A DNA stretch of 64,000 nt from Multifurca ochricompacta. Its lineage: Eukaryota > Basidiomycota > Agaricomycetes > Russulales > Russulaceae. Positions 10,085 to 21,501 of the stretch are shown here, piece after piece; position 1 is the stretch's first letter; the number at the start of each line of letters is the position of its first letter. A program made the translations under genes and the position numbers. The notes beneath the pieces were generated by a model that searched no databases, was not told the origin of the DNA, and saw only the letters and a list, made by a program, of their open reading frames with translations. The stretch lies in the NCBI GenBank assembly GCA_022496185.1, contig WTXG01000021.1:186001-250000 (forward strand), written 5' to 3'.

Positions 10085-10092
10085 CTCTTAAA
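10085..10092. repeat. 8 bp TSD CTCTTAAA, right copy
   Basis: Matches 9575-9582. Removing the element and one copy restores the transposase frame. Confidence 0.95.
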
Positions 10093-10879
10093 TGTTGCCA
10101 GAATTGATCCATCCTTTGACAGAGGTTTTACCACCAAGTTGTGAGCCTCAGTTATGTCCTTTGTTCTATCTGCAGCCTCAAGAGCCTTGGCACCCCAGCA
10201 TGACTTCACATGCTTTCGTAAATTGCTGGTTGACCTCGCATCTTTTTTGTCCAGGTAGCGGCGAACCTTTTTTTTACAGCTCTTGGCTGCGCAGATGAAT
10301 TCATGAAAGCATCGACCTTTTTGTAGTCAACATTGGGAATAGGATGGAAGAAGGCATATATAGGTGCATTCCAGTCTTTTTTTAACTGTCCTAACCACTA
10401 ATATTGAGTATCTTGTTAACAGGTTAATAACTGTTGTCTTACCAAGTTCAACATTGGCATCCTCCTCTGTGTCCTCAATGTCTTCATCACTGTCAACACC
10501 AGCATCCTCCTCTGTGTTCTCAATGTCTTCATCACTGTCAACATTGACAACTGTTGCCTGGCTACTGTTTTTTTTGTCAGCACAGTGTTCAAGGAATGAT
10601 TCCATTGATGACACAGATAGTGTGTCTGCAGTAAGTCTATTCTTTTGCTTCTTTGGCACAATGGCACTGACAACATTTGATGGTTTCCGCTTCAAGGTTG
10701 ATGCAATGTTTGAAGGTTGCTGCATGCTCTTGATTGATTTACCTGAACTGTGAGAAGTGGGGGGATATTGTAAACATGTCATGGTTTTTTTTTTCTATTT
10801 TGTTGTCTTTGGGATTCAACTGTACAGTTCTTTGTAATAGCTTAGTTGTTGTAGTAGTTATCATCAATATGTAGTTGGA

Positions 10880-11004
10880 GTCTGCAGGTACCTGCAGGTT
10901 CTTGTATGGGTCCATGGGTCAGTCATAGTGACCTGTACCCATACCCACAGGTACCTGTACTCAAATGTTGTGCAGGTATCATGTACCTGTGCAGATCCCT
11001 ACTA
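10880..11004 (-). repeat. Probable terminal and subterminal region of the autonomous hAT element
   Basis: On the minus strand this begins TAGTAGGGATCTGCACAGGT and contains repeated CAGGTACCTG-type motifs (10886-10900, 10960-10970, 10983-10995). TAG(N)GGAT/TGTGC-like ends with short subterminal repeats are typical of hAT elements. It lies about 220 bp upstream of the transposase N-terminus, as expected for a 5' end. The matching end is outside the window, so the TSD cannot be tested. Confidence 0.45.
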
Positions 11005-12134
11005 GGTCTTCTTAGTTGGACCTTGTGTCACACACAGGTCCTTCCACATGTGTCAGTTTGGGTTTGGGTCAAGATCAGTCAAGGCAACAAGTCTGGATGT
11101 CACATGTGAAGTCAGGGTAATCAGATAGCAAGGCAAGAGCCTTTGCTGGAGCCACTGGTGAGCCAAACCCTCTCAAGTCACATCTTGGAAGAGGGCTGAA
11201 GGGACTTCCTAAGGACCTTTGATTGGTACAAGGAGAACAGACTTAGTCTGTCCTTAGATTTATTGCAGTCTTTAAATACAATGTTGATGAAATGCAGCTG
11301 TGAAAGAGTTTAGCTATCTATGTAGATAGCAAATAGGTTCAGTTGTTGTGGTCAAAACTGAAGTGAATGCATACAATGTAATGACCTTTTATACTACATA
11401 AAAGCATGACAATCATAACAGTAAATAGTTCTATTTACTTGTGACAAGATATAAGAAGGAATGTGTTGTGCATGCAATGTGGAATTGTATCTCAATCAGT
11501 TAATGGACGCACTTTAGCTTATCTTATCATGATCATTAGATCAAGTCCACCCGGGAGTCCGGCTCATCTCAACAAATGTAGCTACTATGAAGTCATAGTC
11601 TAGAGTCTTGTACAAATGATATCATAACAAGTCACAATGGTCATGACATCACCTATGAGATCATACTAAGGTCACAAGGTCTATGACATCAAGTATGAGA
11701 TCATCAATGCACTGTCTCAGAAGTTGAATCCTAAGTCTAGACTACCAGTTATCAGATGGGCTGATCTGATAAAGTAAAGCAAAATGATTAAGAGGATAGC
11801 AAAGCAAAAAGGAGGCAAAAACATGAAGTCCACCAGCAAGAAAATGTCACACCTTGAATCTTGAGTGTGCCACATACCTTGAGGGCCTTCAGACATCAAA
11901 AACATGACTAGATGCAGCCAACACCTGGCTGTGACAAGGAAAGCCAAAGCTGTCTCAGGCCAAGCCAAAGCTGTGGCTTTTGGGCCAAGCCAGGCTGGAA
12001 CATCACTAACTGTATCTCACCAGAGGCATGTCAGAAATTGATTGATAGTATGCCTAGAAGGTTAGAAGCAGTGATTAAGGCAAAAGGAGGCCATACCAAG
12101 TACTAGAATTCCAATTTACTATATTTTAATACCC
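11005..12134. other. Degenerate repeat-derived DNA, no gene
   Basis: AT-rich and nearly free of CpG. It contains TGTCACA/TGTGACA motifs that might be LTR remnants, but I could not pair any ends with a TSD. Short open frames here show no family resemblance. Confidence 0.6.
11938..12008. repeat. Decayed right end of a second copy of the 502 bp hAT MITE
   Basis: Aligns without gaps to 10014-10084, ending GGAACATCACTA. It differs by nine transitions, seven of them CpG to TpG or CpA. Truncated on its left side. Confidence 0.85.
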
Positions 12135-12341
12135 CCTCACAAAACTGAGTCAATGAGTCCCCAATTTGAAATGGGCATAGCTCCACAGGTTTTGATCATA
12201 ATTACATAATCATTGTTGCATTACATAACCCTTATCTTGTACCTTTTATGGTGTACCAAGACTTTGTTTATATTTGTTTTGGCTGATGCAATAATCAACA
12301 AACAGTGCAAAAGTGCAAAACATTGACTCAGTTTTGTGAGG
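12135..12341. mobile_element. Small inverted-repeat element (MITE), 207 bp
   Basis: A perfect 21 bp inverted repeat: the arm from 12135 starts CCTCACAAAACTGAG and its exact reverse complement ends at 12341. The interior is AT-rich and non-coding. No clear TSD was found, so the superfamily is undetermined. Confidence 0.65.
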
Positions 12342-15125
12342 CACAAAAGCCCTGCTTCCTAGCTACCATGTGATATTTGGATCAAAGCAATTGGCCATTA
12401 TATAAGCATGTTATGATCAAATCAAATCAATCAAACATTGGGACAGTTTTTTGACCCACCCTCTCTGTTACAACCCATGCCACATCAACCTGTTCTTTTT
12501 GGACTGCACTACTGGGACTCCCCTGCACCACTGAACACCCACAAGCTCTTCTTGTCTTTCCCCAATGCCTATGGTGGTTGACTGATGTTTATGTGGACTT
12601 TACTTATGTTTACTTTTGCTTGTGTGTTATCTTACTTATTGCCTGGACACTTACTTACTTTGTCACACCCCTCCTTAACAAGAGAATAGACAGATATATT
12701 TAAAATCAATGAAGAATAAAGAATAGAAAGACATTGCAATCCTTACATACTTGTTGTCTATGGCCAGTTATTGCATCCCCTTATATGGATGCAGGGTCGG
12801 AATAATTTGGGGGATGATGTGCAGAACATTTTGCATAAGTTCCTATGTATGTTCAGTTTGCCTATGGTAGAGTACAGATAATCTTGACTCAACCACTTTA
12901 TTCAATCCCCCCCCCCCCTCCCCTCCCCGATATGCATATTTGAGTTAGTAGAGTGGAAAACGATAATAGTTGGGTGGGGGTTCGCTGCGGCTGAGCCACA
13001 TGGGACATTCAGTCCCTTGGGGGGCGAGACGGGCCGAGTTGGGGCACTCATTTTTTTCAAAAAAAGAAAAAATAAAAAATAAAAGAAAAGACGTTTCTCG
13101 GGGTCCTTGTGCTCTCCCGCTCCCTGCACCTCCGTCTCTGTGCCAGACTTGAGATCCACTCTTTTTCTTTCCCTGAGTTTCTTTTTTTTTCTTTCCTCCA
13201 TTTATTCCTCCCTCTTCGATCAACGTATTGGTCATCGCTCTCCAGGTTGAAACATTGGAAAGATAGAAAGAAAGAAAGAAAGAAAGAAAGAGATTAAAAA
13301 ATTTTATCATCTTGTTGGTTGGTTCTTCCTCCAATTGATCCATTCATCTAGATCTGTAAAAAAAAACTCGGTCGGTATCCAAGGAAGCGGGGGGAGGAGA
13401 CTGCCGAAGAAGTAGGGGGCGATGGCTTAATGTTGGGAGCGGTGCCGTATTACTGCATCACTTGAGCAAACGATGGAACAACGTTCCGGGGTGACGGAAG
13501 TTTTTTATTGTTTTTTTTGTTAAGTTTGGGTGGGCCGCTCGACGCCCATTTTATTATCACCGCCCGTTGAAAATTGAATCGGCGAGAAGAGGCGTAAGAG
13601 GGGGTGGGGGTGGGGTGGCGATACCATGCGCTGTGCAAGGACGGCGTAGATAGATAGGGTAGATTGATGTACCTCACACAGACACAGACACTAAACCCAG
13701 AAGTGCGTTCATAATTCATTCATCTTGGATTTTATTCTTCTTTTTTTCAAAGAATGGTGTAATATATGCTGGCTGTTGCTGCTGCTGCCAGCATACCCTG
13801 CTTCCGGTTGGCGTGGCAGCGAGCCTAAGAATTTCTTTGGTTTGTCCCACGCTACGGAAGCTTTTTATTATCGGCTCCAACATCGATTATGTAACCGGTC
13901 GAATCATTGTCTCTTCTTCTACTGTCAGTATTATGAAATGCTGATCGACAAGGCTCCGCCAACAGGAGTCCAGTAGGACATAACCAGCGCCGGTGATGAA
14001 GTTGATCATGAACTTGTCAAACTTCGTCAGTCGGAGCTAAGTAGCTCGCCGGGAATTGAAATGTGCGGTCCCGGTCCCGGTCCCGTCATTGACGGTGTCG
14101 GTGGGTGTTGACAACATGAACCCCTGCTACTCGCTATAAGTAAGCTGTGGTACCTGTTTTTACATACATGTGATTGATTGTGAGTCGTGCCACGGGGTCG
14201 GGGGTTGGTTGATTAATTGTCGACTATTAACACGACATTTTGCTTTCTCGCACCGGTACAATTAGATTAGTATTAGATGGATGATTCCATAAATCCCATT
14301 GCATGGAAGGATTATAGAATATTGTTGTGGTTGGTTGTTGTTTTTTTATTGATTTCCATTCCATTCCGATCACCCGATCAAACTTCGGAACTGTCCCACA
14401 AATAGAAAGAAAAAGAACAACGTGACCGCAGCAGCAGGGGGATCAGAGCAGTATCATCAACATCACCAGACATCATCAGGAGGAGAGAATATAGGATACA
14501 TAGACAGGATACATAGACAGATAGGACCACAGATATCAAATTGTGTTGCTGTTGCTGTGTTCGCGATGCTGATGATGTTGTTGATGAATGATGGAACTTT
14601 GATATTCTAAACCTTGAAAATTATTCGGAGAAGAAAAATAAAAACCCCCCCACTCCACCGATGAACAGTATCCGTTCACGTTCTCAGGACTTCTATTTAT
14701 CTTACTACCCCCGCACCACTCTATTACATGGATTTCGTCCGCTGATTACACGCTTGTAACATGGTCCTGCTGGCTCACAGACGCCTACAACAGGGTGAAT
14801 AACAATACGAATGTGGGCCGTAAGATTGTACGCAGGAAAGGATAGAGTAAAAGAAGAGAAAGGGCGGCGCACAGGAAACGAAGATGAGGGCAGCGCACAG
14901 GAAGCGAAGATGGGGGCAGCGCAAAAAAAAAAAAAAGTGGGAATGGAAATGTACACTGAAGAGAAAGAAAAAAATAGAATAGGCCTCGCATAGAAACAAT
15001 CAATGTCGATACGGGGTACCCCATAAAAATGAAACCAAAACCATAGGGAGGGGAGGGACAGATGGGACTCGTAAAAAAGAAAAACCGGAAACAAAAGAGC
15101 CAGAAAAAAAAAATGACGCGCTGGC
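12342..15125. other. Intergenic region, no convincing gene
   Basis: To about 12,905 it remains CpG-poor repeat-like DNA. Beyond that composition becomes normal. It holds a poly-C run (12907-12920), an AGAA microsatellite (13262-13292), a triplicated GGTCCC (about 14070-14090) and homopurine/homopyrimidine tracts near 14,850-15,110. The latter part is probably 3' flank of the BEM1-like gene. Open frames are low-complexity and unsupported. Confidence 0.6.
13262..13292. repeat. (AGAA)n microsatellite
   Basis: About seven uninterrupted AGAA units. Confidence 0.9.
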
Positions 15126-17193
15126 TTAATCCGCGTACAGGACGTGCTTATCCGTGCTCCCAATCCATGATAACACGTCGCCATCTTGCTGTAATGGGAC
15201 GTAATCCTCGCCGTCCTCGCCGCTCTCACGGTATGACAGACGCGCGACCTGTCCGCCTAGTCGTTGCTGCACCTTGTCCAGTAACTGTTCGTGCGTTACA
15301 CGTGGATGTACACGGATTGCGATCAGGTCGTCCTGAATTCTATCGAAAATCTTGATCTTGATGAATGCAGTTTGTGGGTTGCTTGCTGAGATGACCGGGG
15401 CCCCAGCGCTCCCACCACCAACACTCCGTGCAGATCCACCCCCTGACGACCGCATGGGGGATGATGATTCGGCCCAGCGGGATGAACTAGATGCTGACGA
15501 CCTTGAGTATGCACTGTCGCGGTATGTCCCATGATTAGCGGCCCCATTGTACCCATTCCCGTTTCTAGCAGAACCTGGTGGTACCGGTCCGAGCATAGAG
15601 AGGTTGGGCTTGGAGGAGGATGCGCTGCGTGTATGCTGCCGTGGCGGGTAACTATTGGACTTGGGGAAAGGTATCGGGTCAGGGTCGTCGCCATAGTCTG
15701 AGCCTTCGCTGTCCGAATTGCGCGCGGCTACCGGCTTGAAGCTAGCCTGTTGCAACTTGCGCACTACGTCATCAATTGGGGATGGAGGCTCGATGACCGA
15801 AACGGGTTGGGGATCCTCCGAGGGATCGTACCACCCGACCTCAGCCATGCAATCATACTGCGGCTCTACCTCCCTTTCGGTATCACCAGGTTTAAGGACG
15901 AGGAATTCCCGCGTCAGATGATGCTCGAGGATGTAGCGCGCGGTCGTACGGTTCAAACGGCAGAGGTGGCGCAAGTAGTCATCGAGCTCTTCTTGCCTTG
16001 TCGCAGAGAGGATGTCGTCGACGTCGTCCGTTGGGCCAGGCATGAACGGAACTATTCTCGGGTGTTTGCCCCCACGTCCGGCTTCGTGAGGGAACGAATC
16101 CAGTAGTGCTGTTTGGTAGTCAAAAAAGTCGTTGTATGCACGGAATAGTACGAGGTCTTTAGCGGGTGGTAGCGTCGAGGAGCCGGAAGGGTCGAATGGT
16201 TGATAAGTGCATGTACACGGAACCAATACTCATCCATCTCAAAGTGGAAGGAGACGACGCTGGCTGAGAGAAGAAGGCCATCAGGTAGGGCGGGTGGACT
16301 GGGCGGCCGCTCGGGTTCCAGCTGCCGATCGTGTTGCGAAAAGGGAGAGGCGGCCTGTAGTGATATGGAGGGATTGGCGGATGGAGTATTCGGGTTTGTG
16401 ACAGAAATGGGATTGCTGGACGCGGGAGTGAGTGTTGGATCCTCGAGAACACCAAGAGCGATACTATTCGCTTTATAGCTGAGCATCTGCTTCTTCCAAT
16501 CCTCGACGCGGGGAAGCGTGCCATTGTCCATAAGAGTGCCCACGTCAGGGATAGGCTTACCCGTGGCGGGATCACGAACTTCGACAAAGGAGACGGGAAT
16601 GAGGCCTGGCTTACCCAGGCGGCCAATCGACTTTGCGACAACCATTCGCGATTCGATTGCGCAACAACTGAGATGGCGTCACCCGCCTTGGCATCCAGCT
16701 CATCCGGACGTTCAGCAACAAAGTCATGGAGAACAACTGCATAGAATGCCTGTGTCTTTGGGATTGATGAGGGTAGAGGGGACAGTAGCGAGGGGGATCT
16801 AACTGGAGTCGCTAAATGTGCCTGCGAACTTCTGGGGTTGCTGTGATCGACTGTGAATATCAACGAAGAGTGAGCGTGGCGAATGACATACGGCGCGGCC
16901 CCTTTGTTGAAAGCCTCGAACATAGCCTTGGGCACAAGCCCGCGTGAGCCTGTCATTGGGTTGTGGGCCTCATACCAGGATCCACGTTCATTGACCTCCC
17001 GGATGACATAAAAGAAGTCGCCTTGTTGGAAAGAAAGCTGCTGAGGAGTAGGGGAACGGTAGTTGCTAGTCGCGCGAATAACTTTTTGAGGAGGGTTGAT
17101 GGCGGTCGAGGGCCTGGAGACAGGGGGTAAGGGTGTGGAGATAAACGGTTGATGAGAATCCTTATGGTTGAGAGATTTCCTAAGTGCCTTCAT
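15126..17193 (-). CDS. BEM1: BEM1/Scd2-type polarity scaffold (SH3-SH3-PX-PB1)
   Basis: Scaffold that joins Cdc42, its exchange factor and PAK kinase at sites of polarised growth. Start chosen at ATG 17193 (MKALRKSLNHKD). SH3-1 covers roughly residues 35-95 (ATSNYRSPTPQQLSFQQGDF ... RGLVPKAMFE). SH3-2 starts AVVLHDFVAERPDELDAKAGD and continues GRLGKPGLIPVSFVEVRD. A PX domain follows (SFHFEMDEYWFRVHA ... LLDSFPHEAGR). The C-terminus is a PB1 domain (FIKIKIFDRIQDDLIAIRVH ... WIGSTDKHVLYAD) that would bind the Cdc24-type exchange factor. The frame breaks twice by one missing base: near 16641 (TGGTTGTC, where TGG TTT GTC is expected in SH3-2) and near 16205 (CTTATC for CTTTATC in PX). No intron can explain these, so assembly error is likely. 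Divergent from NOT3. Confidence 0.9.
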
Positions 17194-18116
17194 AGTTATG
17201 AAGAAGAAGGGAGGATAAGAGAAACGTGTAAATCGTGGTGGACGTTGAAAGAGAAGAGCAGACCAGCCGCGAGTCGAGTGAAGTGAATAGGCGAGGCGAG
17301 GTGAGGACGAGGGAGGGGTGAGGGCTAGGGCGAGAAGTGTGACACTGAGAGGCAGGGGAAGAAGAATCAATTAGAGCATTTCTCACGCAGTTAACTTCTC
17401 TTCTGGCTTATTGTTTCCCTTGTTTCCCTTGTCTCACACAACAAACTGAACCCCTCCATATTATAAATTTAATCCCAAATTCCGAATGAGTTCCTTCCTT
17501 TGTTCACGGTCACAGGAACTGTCAGATCAACGTTGTGGAGGTTGTCTTGTAGTATAGTAAAGTATAGTATACGTTATTTCTAACCCCGCGTGCTTTCGGA
17601 GAAATGCGTTCGTTGTAAACTACTAGATAGATACGAAAAGGATTGGCGCTGTGGCCGCGGCCTACAGAGATGATCATCATCTCATCATACCAATATGCAC
17701 TGCGGACTAGTTTACAACAAGGCAAGGAACTTGTGGGTTGATGATAATGATGATGACTGTTCGCGTTCGTTCCTAATCTAAAGCTCAGATCTTGCTCAAG
17801 TAGGTGCCCAGAGCCCAGAGGTCATTGGAACTTGGGCTTCGGTACTGACTCGCTCGCTCGGAACCAGTTCTGTTCTGTTGTTCGTTGTTCTGTTCGTTAT
17901 TCTGTTCTGTTCTCTGGTTCTGTACTGTGCTGTACTGTGCTAAGGGATACAAATACAAATACAAATTACATTTTATCTAAGTAAGGTGATCGGGGTCTGC
18001 CCCAAAAGTGTGATTTCGTCAGCTTTGTGTGTCCACGCCTTTCCCCCCCCCCCAAACCCACAGAGCGCCCGACGTACAACTACAACCTCCTTTTATCAAT
18101 TTTAGCCACGACAGTC
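17194..18116. promoter_or_regulatory. Divergent BEM1/NOT3 intergenic region
   Basis: 923 bp between two divergent starts, so it holds both promoters. It contains a TTCTG/TTCGT-rich imperfect repeat at about 17870-17940, CTGTACTGTG repeats, and a poly-C run (18046-18055). No gene seen. Confidence 0.6.
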
Positions 18117-21115
18117 ATGGCGGCAAGAAAGCTACAAAGTACGCAGTTGGGTTTGATATCACAATAATTTATCTTATATTCACTTTTCTCTTCTAGCGGA
18201 AATCGACCGAACATTAAAGAAGGTCGCTGAAGGTGTCGAGCTTTTTGAGAGCATATATGACAAGATGCAGGCCTCTACCAATCAAACACAGAAAGAGAAG
18301 CTTGAAACGGATCTAAAGACACAAATCAAGAAGCTACAACGACTCCGAGATCAAATTAAGACCTGGGTAGCCAGCAACGACATCAAGGATAAGTCGGCGT
18401 TGCTCGAGAACCGGAGACTCATCGAGACAGTACGTACTCTTTCATACTGTCCTTTGCACTTCTCGCCCAACTGTGACGGCCTCTGGCCTCGAGTTGCTGT
18501 TGTATCTCGTTCAGGAGACCACCGTCGAGATGCGCGTCGCGTGCCGTGTTATTGTTTTCCTTTCCATCCGCATTATTCTTCCACGCTTTCCTACTGACCT
18601 CGACGCGTCCATAGCAAATGGAGAAGTTTAAAGCCTGTGAAAAGGAAATGAAGACCAAGGCTTTCTCCAAAGAGGGTCTCATTCAGTCAGCAAAGCTTGA
18701 TCCCAAAGCGCAGGAGAAGCTCGAGCACACACAATGGTTACAAACCTGTGTCGAAGAGCTTTTGTTACAGGTCGAGACAGCGGAAGCAGAAATCGAGACA
18801 TTGCAACAAGGTGGTCGCAAGAAGGGCAAAGTTGGCGCTTCTGCACAGGACCGGCTAGAAGAGCTTGAGCGCTGAATGAACGGCGAAAGTGGCACATATC
18901 TCGTTTAGAGATTATGCTTCGACTACTCGACAATGGAACACTTTCAACGGAACAAGTGCAGGGGTTGAAGGACGACGTAAACTACTTTGTGGAGGATAAC
19001 GCGGTGCGTTGCGCGCTATCATATTTTGCGTGCAGGGAGCAGTTGGTCTGAAATTTGGAGTCAAGAATGACGACTACGACGAGGATGTGGGTATGTACGA
19101 CGACCTCAACCTCGACGAGGAAGAGGAGAAGTTTGGCCGGTTAATAACGGACGACCATGACAGTGATGGTTCAGACGACGCTAGTGAAGGTGCGTTTTTC
19201 CGCATACTCCTTGCATGACCCTAAAACCCTCAGCCCCAGCAGCTGATCTCCCTCCTCGGACACCATCGAAGAAGTATGATGAGGAAAGCATGGCAAGTAG
19301 CAAGCGCGACGAAAGCAGTCCAATATTAAAGAAGGCAGGCGTAGCGTTGCAATTACGCAGTGTGTATCCTCCTTGACGTAGCGTTTGATGCGATTTCATC
19401 TTCCTGCCCCTCTTTATAGAGCATTCAACAGCAAGCGAGGGTGTGTCTTTCCTCTAGCTGCTTCTTCACCCATTTTTGCTCACAATGCCCCGGTACCCAG
19501 CACCCAAACCACCACCAAATCCAAATTTTGCGCAGCAGCCTATGTCGAGCATACTCAAGGCCGGTCTGCCACCGTCACAACCGCGGCCACCATTAAAGTA
19601 CGCAACGGCGGCCGCTGCTGCAGTGACGCCTTCCGCGAGTCAGCAGAGCAACGCGTCAGCGTCATCAGCACCGACAAATGTAGCATCCCCCGCACCCCCA
19701 TCCGCACCTGCACCCGCGCTTCCGCCGCCGAAGCTCGAACCTGTGGCATCTACAACAGTGTTGGACCATATCACCGCGGTGACATCGTCTCCAAGCCTGA
19801 CCCAGATCTCGACGTCGAGCCCATTTCTCTCCTCAACATCTGCATCTGCACAACAACCTGATGGTTCATTTGGCTCGCCCTTGGTGTCCGAGGCCGAATC
19901 TCATCCTGAGCCGTCCTCTTCTGTGTCTGCGCCATCGCCACTCGGGGCAGGTAAGCCAAGTTACTATCCATCGAGCACTTTCCCTTTTCGCTGGTCCCCA
20001 ACATTTGGAACATGTGCTAACAGCTTTGATCGACAGGCGCACACGAGCCGTTACAGGAGGCACTCGCATTAGTACGTCATTTGGGTTTTCAGGGTAACTG
20101 GTCGATCATTGATCGCGGGTAATAGTCCGCAACGCCAGAGCTTACAGATGAGCAGACAGGGAGCGCGTGGCACGCTCCTGCGCCCATAACACCGGCTGGA
20201 GCGTCAAGTGCTTCAGTACCAGAGGTCGCGCGTTCACCTGCGCCACTCCAACTACAGCAGCAGCAGACACTTGTCTCGTCGCCGTTGCCGCCCCCAGCAC
20301 ACGCGGAGGCGCAACAACCCCAGTACCCGCCGGGTGTCAAGCTAGAAGCACAGCGACCTCCATCTGCGCTGCCACAACAACAACAGCAACAGGTACAGCG
20401 AAACGCATTCCCTGGCTCGTTGTCGGACCTCGTGGCCTCTTTCGAAAATGTGAAGCAGAAAGGTAAGCACAACTATGTGGGGTGGGTTACGCGGAAGGGT
20501 TGTGGTGTGCTGATTGCATATATTTGTAATCCTATCCCTGAATATAGCGGCGCACCGCATGACGAATTTGGAACAGGTACACAAGTTACTCGACGGTGGA
20601 TACTCGAATATGCCGCAACCCCAGGACACCGAGAAGTGAGTGCTTTCTCGACGTATGCGGGGTGAGGTTATGTTTACTAACGTAGGACACTAGGCCGAAG
20701 TACTATGTGCCGCGTAACCCCTACCAGGCACCGACCTACTACCCACAGACAACGAATCTCATTCTGAGCTCGCCACGGCTTTTCGCGCAGCTCGACGTCG
20801 AAACGCTCTTTTACGTGTTCTACTTCTTACCAGGCACGTATCAGCAGTAAGTAGTTCCCGCTTCTATAACAACGGAAGGTCGGGATGCTGAGTTCGGGAT
20901 GGCGTCGCAGGTTTCTTGCGGCAAAGGAATTGAAGCGGCAGTCATGGCGCTTCCATGTCAAGTACTTGACATGGTTCCAGCGGCACTCAGAACCACAGGC
21001 CATCACGGAAGAGTACGAGCAAGGCGTGTATGTCTATTTTGACTGGGAGGGTTCATGGTGTCAGCGCAAGAAGAGCGACTTCCGGTTTGAATACCGGTAT
21101 CTATCTGAGGACTGA
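18117..21115 (+). CDS. NOT3: CCR4-NOT complex subunit 3 (NOT3/NOT5)
   Basis: Subunit of the CCR4-NOT deadenylation and transcription-control complex. Exon 1 is MAARKLQ, followed by a GT-AG intron (about 18140-18197) and the coiled-coil Not3 N-terminal domain ([20 protein letters not shown] ... [40 protein letters not shown]). An acidic patch, a long Pro/Ala/Ser-rich linker (about 19480-20300) and the C-terminal NOT2/3/5 box follow ([20 protein letters not shown] ... [20 protein letters not shown] ... [20 protein letters not shown]). At least eight short introns. The frame breaks near 18872: CGCTGAATG where CGC TTG AAT (family LNERRKWHI) is expected, one T short. The rest of the gene is intact, so this is probably a sequence error. 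Confidence 0.93.
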
Positions 21116-21501
21116 ATCTCCCCAGCTATCTTCCACAGATTTCAACCGCATCATCTCTCTCTTCCTCATTCCTTTTTCCCCACATTCGCATCACATATTG
21201 GTCATAGCATGGTCATGAAATAATGCATGGCGATGCAGGGCCAAACTCGAACACTCTCCTTGTTCTGCAGACAATTTGCTCATTGAATTTTCTCTTATTA
21301 CGTTCGACTTTCCTGTAAGTTCTTAGGTCGATATCGGCCACGTGCATGAGCGGCACAGCTATACGATGATAATAGCATGTAGTATGCGCGTGACGATTGT
21401 GGATGTGTGGGGTGTGTACGATCAACATCTATATATGAGCAACGCCGCCCCACCCCTCTCCCCCAAGCACCTAGAGAAGGGGAAAGAAGTGGTGGGGTTG
21501 T
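21116..21501. other. Convergent 3' region of NOT3 and MRPL12
   Basis: 385 bp between two stop codons facing each other. No gene seen. Confidence 0.6.

Larger units (their letters stand above)
9183..10782 (-). pseudogene. hAT transposase pseudogene, upstream segment with BED-type finger
   Basis: Minus strand from about 10782. An acidic N-terminal tail (SDEDIENTEEDA repeated) is followed by WNAPIYAFFHPIPNVDYKK, then a BED-like zinc finger (C-AAKS-C ... RKHVKSC) and the hAT core. After the inserted element at 9583-10084 the frame resumes with VGKGKVSYSH. An intron-like GT-AG gap follows, then WVAESL, GRPGYYIPSPSTISHDV and FATDAWTSPNHR. Two in-frame TGAs (before WVAESL and before MVFSR) sit where CGA would give Arg. 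The gene continues at 1-318. Autonomous hAT transposases of this kind move elements with 8 bp TSDs. Confidence 0.82.

Noticed and set aside
11095..11937. Solo LTR bounded by TGTCACA and TGTGACA
   Set aside because: Flanking 5 bp do not match (CTGGA versus AGGAA) and no TATA or polypurine tract is evident.
16150..17193. Splitting the BEM1-like locus into three genes
   Set aside because: SH3, PX and PB1 segments follow the family's order on one strand with only one-base offsets; there are no stops, promoters or starts suited to separate genes.
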